Origin: an uncultured Bacteroidales bacterium
Lineage (GTDB): Bacteria; Bacteroidota; Bacteroidia; Bacteroidales; F082
Length of the DNA: 41,409 nt
Direction: 5' to 3'
Assembly: GCA_900318465.1 (NCBI GenBank)
Contig: ONKQ01000024.1
Location: 1-41,409, forward strand
In this document: positions 1-7,042 of the stretch, one piece after another
How the letters are laid out: the number at the start of each line of letters is the position of its first letter
Numbering within the stretch: position 1 is the stretch's first letter
The notes under the pieces: model-generated
Told to the model about the DNA's origin: nothing
What the model saw: only the letters and a program-made list of their open reading frames with translations
The model's database searches: none
Translations under genes and position numbers: made by a program

Positions 1-69
1 CGTATAGCTTTGGCCTTTCGCAAAAGCAGTCGCCATCAAAAGGACGAGAATTAGTGTGAGTTTTTTCAT
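1..69 (-). CDS. N-terminus of a secreted protein (partial, runs off window)
   Basis: Reading leftward from an ATG at 67-69, the frame stays open to the window edge for 23 codons. It begins MKKLTLILVLLMATAFAKGQ, a typical signal peptide with a lysine n-region, a hydrophobic core and a likely cleavage site after AKG or AFA. The function cannot be told because the rest lies outside the window. A TACTTTTG box on the same strand at 246-253, with TTG at 274-276, gives it its own promoter and a leader of about 170 nt. It lies downstream of, and in the same direction as, the TPR regulator gene and could be its target; that is inference. Confidence 0.65.
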   Translation of the reverse strand, partial: MKKLTLILVLLMATAFAKGQSYT

Positions 70-245
70 GATGATTTGTGTTTAGGATTGAAACCTTTAT
101 CGGAACATTGCTAGGCCCCTCTAGGCCATACTGAACGTTTTTCGCTCCACACCATACTGCTGGTAGCATCAAGTCCAGCAATAGGATAATTTGTTTTAGA
201 TGAATGAACTTTTGCATAATAAATCGGTTTTATGATTTAGTTCAG

Positions 246-276
246 CAAAAGTATCAAGGAAGTAATTCTGGCACAA
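246..276 (-). promoter_or_regulatory. Bacteroidetes-type promoter for the partial secreted protein gene
   Basis: On the minus strand a TTG (274-276) is followed after 20 bases by TACTTTTG (246-253), matching the Bacteroidetes -33/-7 pattern TTG-N19/20-TAnnTTTG. The rest of the gap 70-345 holds no gene that I can see. Its only visible structure is a short direct repeat, CTAGGCC, twice near 110-125. Confidence 0.5.
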
Positions 277-345
277 GAAAAAACTGGTATGGAATAGTAT
301 GGGTTTTTATCCCAACTTCTTAATAACCTATTATTTACAATCCTT

Positions 346-2118
346 TTATAAATTGCGAAGAGCGAACGATAGGTTGTTTGTTTCTCCTATGATACGCCTT
401 ATTTTTCTGTTTCGTTCACACACGGTGGGATAGGCTCTCTGCATCAGTGCCGAAACTTCGGCATCATTCAGGCCAAGCATATAGAGGCAGCAATAATTCA
501 TGTCCTCATCGGTGAGTTTTGGAAACTGGTTCCGTATGCGGGTCGTGAATTGCGCCATGTATTCGTCAGCCGAATCACGCAAAGATTGTAACTGCTCTTT
601 GCTCAAGGCATATTCTTTGTATACAGAACAGTCCATCTTCGATTTGATGTATTGATTTTCGACTGTCTCAAGGATTTGTCGGCAAATCAGGGAACCTCGG
701 AAAGAAGAATAGTCTTTCACGGAAGCCCTTTGTTCGAAAGCTGCTTTTTCGGCCATGGCTTTTTCAAGTTGTTTCGATGTGTCACGTAAAGCCTCGTTGC
801 TCTTTTTGAGTTTGCCCGACAAAGCCGCCTGTTGCATTCGAAGAGTCACTATCTCCACCTTCATACGCCTTTTGTTTCTGCGTTTTATGATAAAGATAAT
901 GCAAACACAAACGAAAACAATAACCGGAACAACGATTTTTACCGTTTTTGAAACAGCTTCTTTTTTCTCTTGCAAAGCTTTTTGCTCCAGCTTTTGATTC
1001 ATGTAAGTCTTGAACAATTCTTCAAGTTGTGAGACTAAGGCCTTGTTCTGTGATTCGGGCTTTTTTTGTAAAGCTAAAAAATGCAAACATTGATGCAGTT
1101 TTTCATTATCCCCAATGCTATCATAGATGATACGTAAATACTCAGCAGCTTGGATTTGAGACACTAAATCTTTTTCATTTTCCAATACAGATTCCAAATA
1201 GAATACGGCAGAATCGTACATTCCTTCTTCAGTGAAAATGGCTCCGATGGTCAAGTAACGTGTTAGACGTTCACTTTCATCTTCTGCCTTCACAACAATT
1301 TGCTTTAATACCTCCAAAGATTGATTGATTCCATATCCCAATTGATAGTTACTAAGGGCTATTCCTGAGGACAAATCCCTATAACTAAGATTTTCTGGAT
1401 TTGGCATGGCTTCTTGGGCTTGACTATAATAATCCCTCATTTTTTCTTTGTCCCCCAACTTATCATATTGCAAACCTATTCGAGAAAGAATATTTGAAAC
1501 ACCTTGAGGCGAAGTCGGCTCTATTTTACAATAGACCAAAGCTTTTTTATAGCAATCAATGGAAGGTTCCATCATAAACTGCTCTGCAAACATATCCCCA
1601 AGACGGTTATATGTATACGCCATAAACCTTGCCTTATGCCCTACCAGTTCCTTCGCCTCGAAATGGTTTTCCATTATCTCCAAAGCATTCAAATATTCCT
1701 TGCAGGCCTCCACGACGCTGTCGCGCTCGTAATAGCCCACACCATTAATATAATGGGCGCGGGCAGCGAGGAATGCCGTTGTCTTGGTGGATGCATGGCG
1801 TGTGTCTGCCACCAGCAACGAATCGAAATACCCCACGGCCCGCTGCAATTCGGGGCGGTTGGTTTGCTCATAATCGTTTTTGTACAGCAATTCCGAGGCC
1901 AACAGTTGGGCGTAATGGCCGTTAAATCCATCGGTGTTGCCATCATATTCCAACAACACGGCCAAGGCACTGTCGGGCTGCAGCCACATCAGGCTGTCGA
2001 TGGCACATAATTCGGGGGACGACCCTTCGACAGGCTCAGGGGTCTCGATCGATGTGCAGGCGGCCACCGCCAACAGCCCCATCAACATCATTCCTATGAA
2101 ATGTTTCCTCCGAACCAT
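346..2118 (-). CDS. TPR-containing, membrane-anchored putative transcriptional regulator
   Basis: The protein has 590 residues. It starts with a lipoprotein-like or signal-anchor segment (MVRRKHFIGMMLMGLL..ACTS). Residues about 35-360 are helical TPR-like repeats, followed by a single transmembrane helix at about 392-411, a charged coiled coil at about 415-465, and a C-terminal helical region (about 533-590) resembling the HTH end of Bacteroidetes TPR-HTH regulators. In that family, known members are membrane-bound and respond to envelope or nutrient signals; no ligand can be read here. I chose the ATG at 2118 over an upstream in-frame one at 2289 because it begins the signal sequence and a TATTTTTG promoter box lies at 2145-2152, inside the longer version. 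The linker after the lipobox contains TPEPVEGSS, encoded by a copy of a dispersed 24-bp repeat. Confidence 0.75.
   Translation of the reverse strand: MVRRKHFIGMMLMGLLAVAACTSIETPEPVEGSSPELCAIDSLMWLQPDSALAVLLEYDGNTDGFNGHYAQLLASELLYKNDYEQTNRPELQRAVGYFDSLLVADTRHASTKTTAFLAARAHYINGVGYYERDSVVEACKEYLNALEIMENHFEAKELVGHKARFMAYTYNRLGDMFAEQFMMEPSIDCYKKALVYCKIEPTSPQGVSNILSRIGLQYDKLGDKEKMRDYYSQAQEAMPNPENLSYRDLSSGIALSNYQLGYGINQSLEVLKQIVVKAEDESERLTRYLTIGAIFTEEGMYDSAVFYLESVLENEKDLVSQIQAAEYLRIIYDSIGDNEKLHQCLHFLALQKKPESQNKALVSQLEELFKTYMNQKLEQKALQEKKEAVSKTVKIVVPVIVFVCVCIIFIIKRRNKRRMKVEIVTLRMQQAALSGKLKKSNEALRDTSKQLEKAMAEKAAFEQRASVKDYSSFRGSLICRQILETVENQYIKSKMDCSVYKEYALSKEQLQSLRDSADEYMAQFTTRIRNQFPKLTDEDMNYCCLYMLGLNDAEVSALMQRAYPTVCERNRKIRRIIGETNNLSFALRNL
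2021..2044 (-). repeat. Dispersed 24-bp repeat inside the TPR regulator gene
   Basis: The core CCCTTCGACAGGCTCAGGG with GAC/GTC flanks forms a short imperfect palindrome. It matches 11305-11328 in reverse orientation at 22 of 24 positions. Here it encodes TPEPVEGS just after the lipobox. Confidence 0.7.
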
Positions 2119-2144
2119 AGTCGCCTTAAAGAATAAATTCACCG

Positions 2145-2152
2145 CAAAAATA
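2145..2152 (-). promoter_or_regulatory. -7 box of the TPR regulator gene
   Basis: The minus strand reads TATTTTTG, a perfect TAnnTTTG box 27 bases upstream of the ATG at 2118. A possible -33 (ATTG) lies at 2174-2177. On the plus strand a weaker TATCTTCG at 2183-2190 may serve the divergent gene at 2209. Confidence 0.5.
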
Positions 2153-2208
2153 AAAAAAATAATTCCGCGTTTGCAATTTGTGTATCTTCGCAATTCAAAT
2201 CGCAAGAA

Positions 2209-2952
2209 GTGAAACGCCTGCTCGTCATATTGGCATTTTTGTTTTGTTCCGTCGCCCTCTTCGCACAATACGAGAACGTCGACGAACACGGGCGCCGGCC
2301 TTATTACGGCTATGTGATTTCAGCCGGCACCCGCGAACCGATACGCAACACCCACGTCATCAGCAAGATGGCCCATTGCGGCACCATCAGCAACATGCAG
2401 GGGCGTTTTGTCATTCCTGCCAAAGGGGTTGACACGCTTTGGGTGAGCTGCATCGGCTATTCGCGCCGCCTCATCGCCATCGATTCAACCATGGCGGCAG
2501 GCCGCGACACCCTGCTCATCGCCCTGCGCAGCGACACCATCACCCTGCGCGAAGTGACCATCATGCCCTTCTACGACTATGAGACTTTCAAGGAGATGCT
2601 CATCCACATGCCCTCCATCGAAACACCCCGCGAACTGCAACGCCTTGAAGAAGACTTGGACAACCTCTGGATGAGTCGCGCCCCCGCTGGCAACGGCATG
2701 ATAACGGTCTCAGCCAGCCCGATACAGTTTCTTTACGACAAGTACAACAAGACGGCGCGCACTCAAGCCCGTTTGCTGCGCAACCGCCGCATGTACAACG
2801 AAGTGCTGCGCGAACAAGGACGCACCGACGAACTCCTCCCCGACTCACTCGACTATCCCATCAATTACAGCGTTTTCCAACTCGACGAGGAAAAGGAAAC
2901 CGGCAACAAAGCGATGGTGCCCCGAAAGAAATACATCCGCTTGGGACAATAA
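2209..2952 (+). CDS. Secreted CarboxypepD_reg-like domain protein
   Basis: The protein has 247 residues with a clear signal peptide (MKRLLVILAFLFCSVALFAQ). Residues about 30-105 form a carboxypeptidase regulatory-like (CarboxypepD_reg-like) beta sandwich. Its marks are G(Y)VISAGTREPIRNTHV, then TISNMQGRFVIP, then LWVSCIGYSRR, the signature found at the N-terminus of TonB-dependent receptors and in stand-alone Bacteroidetes envelope proteins. The rest is a basic, tyrosine-rich tail without a recognisable domain, and no TonB plug or barrel follows. The start is a GTG, chosen because it opens the signal peptide; an AAGAA stretch precedes it. It is divergent from the TPR regulator, so the two may share a control region. 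Exact function unknown. Confidence 0.8.
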   Translation: MKRLLVILAFLFCSVALFAQYENVDEHGRRPYYGYVISAGTREPIRNTHVISKMAHCGTISNMQGRFVIPAKGVDTLWVSCIGYSRRLIAIDSTMAAGRDTLLIALRSDTITLREVTIMPFYDYETFKEMLIHMPSIETPRELQRLEEDLDNLWMSRAPAGNGMITVSASPIQFLYDKYNKTARTQARLLRNRRMYNEVLREQGRTDELLPDSLDYPINYSVFQLDEEKETGNKAMVPRKKYIRLGQ

Positions 2953-2958
2953 TCTCTC

Positions 2959-3107
2959 AGTAAGTAGATGAGCAAATTTAGTTTACATATTAGACTGCGA
3001 GACTCCGAGACTGCGGGACTACGAGGAATTTGCTTGTCCCGAAGTCCCGTGTCCCGAAGTCCCGAAGTCAAAAGATATAACAGTTTGATTTTGAACACTT
3101 ACTTATG
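2959..3107. repeat. Imperfect palindromic word-repeat element ahead of comF
   Basis: The ends are AGTAAGT (2959-2965) and ACTTACT (3097-3103). The arms are built of repeated words: GACT-CGAGACT types at 2994-3027 and CGAAGTCCC types at 3034-3070. The two arms pair imperfectly with each other. The right end, ATTTTGAACACTTACTTATG (3088-3107), supplies the comF start codon and matches 39775-39794 at 18 of 20 positions. There is no coding capacity. Confidence 0.6.
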
Positions 3108-3803
3108 ATAATCCACAACTGGTTCCATAGCATCCTCAACCTGTTCTATCCACGTGTTTGCGCCGCCTGTGGCGACTCGTTGCACAAGAACGAGGAAACG
3201 GTATGCCTCAAATGCCGCTACATCCTGCCCCGCACGAGCTACGAGCTGAACCCCGACAATCCGTTGATGCAAATCTTTTACGGAAGAGTGAAATTTCACG
3301 CTGTGACGGCTTGCTTTTTCTTTGCCAAGTCGGGCAAGGTGCAACGTCTCATCCATCAGCTGAAATACAAAGGCAACAAGGAGGCGGGCATCTTCCTCGG
3401 CCAGCAAATCGGCGAGAGCATCAAGGAGGCACCGCTGTTTCAAGGCATCGACTACTTGATTCCCGTACCGCTGCACCCCAAACGCGAGAAGAAACGCGGC
3501 TACAACCAAAGCCTAATCATCGCGCAAGGCATCAGTGAGGTGACAGGCATCCCGATTGGCGACAAGTATCTCGTCCGTGCAGTATATACCGAAACGCAAA
3601 CCAAAAAGTCAGCCGAAGAGCGTTTCAAGAACGTGAAGGACATTTTCGAGCTGCATTTCGCCGACGAGCTAAAAGGAAAGCACGTCCTCCTTATCGATGA
3701 CGTGCTCACTACGGGTGCCACTTTGGAATCGTGTGCCCACCAATTGGAAAACATTCCTGGGATTATGATTAGCGCGGCTACTGCGGCTTGTGCGGGGAGT
3801 TAG
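3105..3803 (+). CDS. comF: ComF family phosphoribosyltransferase-like protein
   Basis: The protein has 232 residues. A double zinc-ribbon near the N-terminus uses Cys19, Cys22, Cys34 and Cys37 (CAAC and CLKC). The type I PRTase fold follows, with the PRPP-binding motif LLIDDVLTTGAT at about 195-206 and the conserved region VPLHPKREKKRGYNQS near 121-136. ComF proteins act in natural transformation, where they help late steps of single-stranded DNA handling; many Bacteroidetes carry one without other competence genes nearby, as here. Length and motifs are complete. The ATG is the last three bases of a repeat end, and no good Shine-Dalgarno sequence is visible, so insertion of the element may have remodelled its promoter. 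Confidence 0.9.
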   Translation: MIIHNWFHSILNLFYPRVCAACGDSLHKNEETVCLKCRYILPRTSYELNPDNPLMQIFYGRVKFHAVTACFFFAKSGKVQRLIHQLKYKGNKEAGIFLGQQIGESIKEAPLFQGIDYLIPVPLHPKREKKRGYNQSLIIAQGISEVTGIPIGDKYLVRAVYTETQTKKSAEERFKNVKDIFELHFADELKGKHVLLIDDVLTTGATLESCAHQLENIPGIMISAATAACAGS

Positions 3804-3842
3804 GATAAGCTTTCCTTACAGAAAATGAAAGGTTTTATACAC

Positions 3843-3875
3843 AGAAAGAGTTCGGCACGATACCGAACTCTTTCT
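3843..3875. terminator. Bidirectional hairpin between comF and the C1 peptidase gene
   Basis: A perfect 13-bp stem, AGAAAGAGTTCGG (3843-3855) and CCGAACTCTTTCT (3863-3875) with a 7-nt loop, lies between two converging genes. The A/T-rich flanks on both sides suit a shared terminator. Confidence 0.75.
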
Positions 3876-3893
3876 ATTTATAATTTGATGTTT

Positions 3894-5123
3894 TTACTTA
3901 ATGCCCAACTTCTTGGCAATGTCTTTCGGAAGGGCATCCTTGTGGACAACGATGTTCAAGGTCTTGTAGCGGACGAAAGCCTTGCTGACGTACCAAACGC
4001 CCTTGTACTGGCCAGCATCGCCCCAGCTGTTCTTCACGATGAAGTATTCGTTACCGATTTGGTCCTTGGCGGTGCCGTAGATGAGCATACCGTGGTCGTC
4101 GCCAGTTTCGTAGTTGTCGTAGGCGATTTGGCGCTCTTTCTGCGTGACCCACTTCTGCGGGGTGGGGCTGTTTTGGGCTTCCTTCTTGCGGTCGGCGGCA
4201 CTCATGCCGAGCCAGTGGGCCATGTCGCTGCCTTGAAGGTCACGACCTTTGGCTTCGAGGTCGGGAAGGACTGCGATACCAGCCATCGGGCCACGGAGCC
4301 AGCCAGCTTCGCTGACGTCGCTGCCCCAAGCAATCGGATAACCCTTGTCAATGGCGTTGTCCATCACCTGCATGAACTCGTCGATAGGGAGGTTCCATGC
4401 CTGACCCCAGCGCCAGTTATCCTGCACTTCGATAACGAAAGGCTCGTAGAAAGGATGGTGCGTGAACGAAGTCAGGTTGACATAGTCGTTCATGTTGAGG
4501 CCAGTCGACTCGGCGAAAGTCATGGGTGTGTACTTCTTGCCTTGGTAGGTGAACTCGGTCGGGGGAACGCCAAGGTAGGCATCATAAATGCCAGCCAAGC
4601 CCTTCTTCCACAGCGGATTGCCGTCTTTGTCCATTTGGATTTTGCGGCTCTTGATGACACCAGCTACATACGGGTCGGTGACAGCGGAGAGTTCGGTGAA
4701 GTTCGACAAAGAATCGCCGTGCATGGCACCAGCGGGCATCAATTCATCGGGAACGAGGCCATAATGCTTGATGGCATACAGCACGTCGCCGAAGGAACCG
4801 CCTTGCGAGAAGGAAACGTCGCCGTGGGTGCGGACAGCGGCCTCAGCGCGGTCGAGATAAGTCTTGTAAACAATGTACATTTCCGAGAAGTCATACTCGG
4901 GCTTGCCCATGCGGAGCAGTTCGGCCTCGAAGAAAGCCAATGAGCTGTAGCACCAGCAGGTACCAGCTTGGTTTTGGTCTTTCACGGAGGTGACGGGAAG
5001 TTCCTTAATGGTGGTGAACTTGAAGCCTTCTTCCTTGGCTTCGTCTTTTTTAGCCTCTGGCTGTGCAACGACGCTGACGCTGAGCATCAAAGCGGTTGCG
5101 GTAAGTAAGTGTTTGAATTTCAT
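3894..5123 (-). CDS. Secreted C1 family cysteine peptidase (PepC/bleomycin hydrolase type)
   Basis: The protein has 409 residues with a signal peptide (MKFKHLLTATALMLSVSVVA). Catalytic elements of family C1B are intact: Gln50 and Cys56 in DQNQAGTCWCYSS, His344 in GDDHGML, and Asn365 in VKNSWGDAG. The segment HGDVSFSQGGSFGDVLYAIKHYG is characteristic of aminopeptidase C/bleomycin hydrolase relatives, which are usually cytoplasmic hexamers of about 450 residues. Here a leader directs the enzyme out of the cytoplasm. The C-terminus ends in KKLGIK, much like its paralogue at 5895-7031 (KELGI). It probably degrades peptides in the periplasm or outside the cell, complementing the C10 protease and the Xaa-Pro aminopeptidase in the same block. 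Confidence 0.88.
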   Translation of the reverse strand: MKFKHLLTATALMLSVSVVAQPEAKKDEAKEEGFKFTTIKELPVTSVKDQNQAGTCWCYSSLAFFEAELLRMGKPEYDFSEMYIVYKTYLDRAEAAVRTHGDVSFSQGGSFGDVLYAIKHYGLVPDELMPAGAMHGDSLSNFTELSAVTDPYVAGVIKSRKIQMDKDGNPLWKKGLAGIYDAYLGVPPTEFTYQGKKYTPMTFAESTGLNMNDYVNLTSFTHHPFYEPFVIEVQDNWRWGQAWNLPIDEFMQVMDNAIDKGYPIAWGSDVSEAGWLRGPMAGIAVLPDLEAKGRDLQGSDMAHWLGMSAADRKKEAQNSPTPQKWVTQKERQIAYDNYETGDDHGMLIYGTAKDQIGNEYFIVKNSWGDAGQYKGVWYVSKAFVRYKTLNIVVHKDALPKDIAKKLGIK

Positions 5124-5129
5124 TTTGTT

Positions 5130-5175
5130 GTTGTTTAATGATTTAAGATTTAAAATTTAAGATTCAAAATTCATT
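5130..5175. repeat. AT-rich word repeat upstream of the C1 peptidase
   Basis: The spacer holds a run of TTTAAGATT-like words (TTTAAGATTTAAAATTTAAGATTC) followed by an imperfect inverted copy. It resembles the other word-repeat elements of this window. It may be part of the promoter region of the gene starting at 5123. Confidence 0.4.
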
Positions 5176-5553
5176 TTAATCTGCCATTACCATTTTTTTC
5201 TCGCGTTGGGCATCCTTTTTGGCGCGGGCGATACGGCGTTTCATGCGGTCGTCGATTTCCTTGAGTTTTCTTGCCTTGACAACGGCCTTGATGTCCTCCT
5301 TGTAAGGACTGTCAGCGGCTTCAAACTCTCCGTAATAAATAGACAATGGGTTGATATCCATATCATTGTCACCCCATGCAATCGTGCCGTAATCCACCCG
5401 AACTTGCTTGAACAAATCCAAATCAAGATACTTGGAAATGAAAGGGTATGTGCTTGACGACAAAAACGAATACAAATCAATCAACCGCTCTTGCCCGTCT
5501 TTGAAAACGATATGCAAAAGATAATCACTTATATATTCAACTGAATTAATCAT
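5176..5553 (-). CDS. DUF2442 domain protein
   Basis: The protein has 125 residues. The first about 80 fit the DUF2442 pattern (VEYISDYLLHIVFKDGQERLIDLYSFL, then FKQVRVDYGTIAWGDNDMDINPLSIYY). A lysine/arginine-rich helix follows (RMKRRIARAKKDAQREKK). DUF2442 proteins are small and uncharacterised, and are commonly encoded next to DUF4160 proteins, as here. The start is at 5553, two bases after the stop of the upstream DUF4160 gene, so the two are almost certainly co-transcribed and translationally linked. A toxin-antitoxin-like or small regulatory role has been suspected for such pairs, but nothing in the sequence proves it. Confidence 0.8.
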   Translation of the reverse strand: MINSVEYISDYLLHIVFKDGQERLIDLYSFLSSSTYPFISKYLDLDLFKQVRVDYGTIAWGDNDMDINPLSIYYGEFEAADSPYKEDIKAVVKARKLKEIDDRMKRRIARAKKDAQREKKMVMAD

Positions 5554-5555
5554 AA

Positions 5556-5855
5556 TTACTTGATTTTCTTTGTAATAACAATCTTTTTGACTTGCACGTT
5601 CTCTATGAACTTCTGTTCCCACGCATATAAGATAGCGTATTTATAAACAGAAATAAAATCTTTCAACTGACGTAGTTTCGCTTGGTTGAATGTCCCTTTT
5701 TCTTCTTTGTATCTAATGGTTGTAATCCTCCCTTCGTCAACATAGAATGACACTTTGACGATAGCATCACCGTATGTAGCGTGGACATGTACGGGTTGAT
5801 GTTCGTTGGACCAAAAACTGATCACAATTCCCAAATATTCGTATATGACAGGCAT
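5556..5855 (-). CDS. DUF4160 domain protein
   Basis: The protein has 99 residues. It opens with MPVIYEYLGIVISFWSNEHQPVHVHATYGD, the conserved core of DUF4160 (a short strand pair ending in the HxPxHVHA motif), and ends with a basic tail VKKIVITKKIK. No enzymatic function is established for the family. It is the first gene of a two-gene unit with DUF2442. A promoter with TATTTTTG at 5876-5883 overlaps the 3' end of the upstream peptidase gene, so the pair has its own control. The pair sits between two paralogous C1 peptidases, which looks like insertion between duplicated genes. Confidence 0.8.
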   Translation of the reverse strand: MPVIYEYLGIVISFWSNEHQPVHVHATYGDAIVKVSFYVDEGRITTIRYKEEKGTFNQAKLRQLKDFISVYKYAILYAWEQKFIENVQVKKIVITKKIK

Positions 5856-5875
5856 GACAGAAAGTTATTCGGCTG

Positions 5876-5906
5876 CAAAAATAGCAAAACTTTGTCAAAT
5901 TCCCAA
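5876..5906 (-). promoter_or_regulatory. Promoter of the DUF4160-DUF2442 pair
   Basis: On the minus strand TTG (5904-5906), 20 bases, then TATTTTTG (5876-5883) fit the Bacteroidetes promoter. It overlaps the final codons of the C1 peptidase gene 5895-7031. Confidence 0.55.
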
Positions 5907-7031
5907 TTCTTTTCTCATGGCTCTCGAAAGGCCGTCTTTGTTGAGCGTGAAGAAGATGGTGTATTGGCGCAAGTATTGCTCTGAGCAGTACCAATAGCCT
6001 TTATACGGGCCGGCATCACCCCACGAGTTCTTGATTTTGTAGTATTTGTTGCCGTTTTGGTCTTTGGCGATACCAACCACCAACATACTATGGTCGTCGC
6101 CAGCATCCCAGTTGTCGTAGGCGGTTTGGTGGATTTCATCGGTGACTATCTTCTCGGCAACGATTTCTTTCCAGAGGTTTTCGTCTTTGGGGTCTTTGGG
6201 AACAATGCCGACGCCTTCCTTACGAGAGAAGCCTGGATTGCTGACATCCTGCGCCCAACCGAGGGTGAAGCCATGTTCCAGGGCATAGTCGACGGCTTCC
6301 ATCAGTTTGTCTAAGGGCATATTGTAGGCGGGAGTCCAAGTCCAGTTGTCGGGAATTTCCACCATGCAGGGCTTATTGTATTCCTCAGTCGTGAAAGAGC
6401 AGATTTCGATGTAGTTGGCGGGGTCGATGCGATAGGCTTCGGCAAACGACTTGGGCGTGTATTTCTTGCCATCGACGGTGAACTCTTCCGGTGCTTCGCC
6501 CAAATAGGCATCCAAAACGCCTTGCACGGCCTTGGGACCAGCTGGGGAGATTTTCTTGTTGTTGTTTTTGATGATGGCGCGGGCCACCGAAGAAATGACC
6601 TCATTCATCTCGCCGTGTACATGGCGTTCCTCACCAATGACCTTGCCGCTGTAGTCGGATTCGGGCATCATGCCGTATTTGTCGATCATATAAAGCACGT
6701 CGCACACCTCACCGCCTTGGCTGAGGGTGTTGTTGCCGTGCATACGCACAAACTTGGCCACCTTTTCGGTCCATGCGTTGCGGACGATAAACATCTCGGA
6801 GAGGTTGAACTCCTTGCCATAAATGCGCTGGATTTCGGCCTCGACGAGACCCACGCCGGCAAAGCACCAACATGTGCCCGAGCTGCCTTGGTTGTCGACG
6901 GGCGTGTGCCTCACAGTGACGGTTTCGGTGATTTGATAGATAGGTTTCTCTTCTTCAGCTTCTTGGGCCACCAGCGTGGTACCCGTGCCGAACAGCAGCG
7001 CAACGACTGCCAATTTCATCAGTTTATTCAT
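5895..7031 (-). CDS. Secreted C1 family cysteine peptidase, paralogue of 3894-5123
   Basis: The protein has 378 residues with a signal peptide (MNKLMKLAVVALLFGTGTTLVAQ). The catalytic set is intact: Gln48 and Cys54 in DNQGSSGTCWCFAG, His314 in GDDHSML, and Asn335 in IKNSWGDAG. It shares the HGNNTLSQGGEVCDVLYMIDKYG block and the KELGI end with the neighbour at 3894-5123, so the two arose by duplication and then diverged. The start lies 11 bases after the stop of the C10 protease gene, so it probably forms an operon with that secreted endopeptidase. A likely scheme is that C10 cuts proteins and the C1 enzymes trim the products (inference). Confidence 0.88.
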   Translation of the reverse strand: MNKLMKLAVVALLFGTGTTLVAQEAEEEKPIYQITETVTVRHTPVDNQGSSGTCWCFAGVGLVEAEIQRIYGKEFNLSEMFIVRNAWTEKVAKFVRMHGNNTLSQGGEVCDVLYMIDKYGMMPESDYSGKVIGEERHVHGEMNEVISSVARAIIKNNNKKISPAGPKAVQGVLDAYLGEAPEEFTVDGKKYTPKSFAEAYRIDPANYIEICSFTTEEYNKPCMVEIPDNWTWTPAYNMPLDKLMEAVDYALEHGFTLGWAQDVSNPGFSRKEGVGIVPKDPKDENLWKEIVAEKIVTDEIHQTAYDNWDAGDDHSMLVVGIAKDQNGNKYYKIKNSWGDAGPYKGYWYCSEQYLRQYTIFFTLNKDGLSRAMRKELGI

Positions 7032-7042
7032 ATCGTATTGGT

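Noticed and set aside
3825-4943. Long plus-strand frame opposite the C1 peptidase
   Set aside because: Shadow of a gene with intact catalytic motifs on the other strand. The same holds for 7322-8251, 15083-16201 and 17524-18357.
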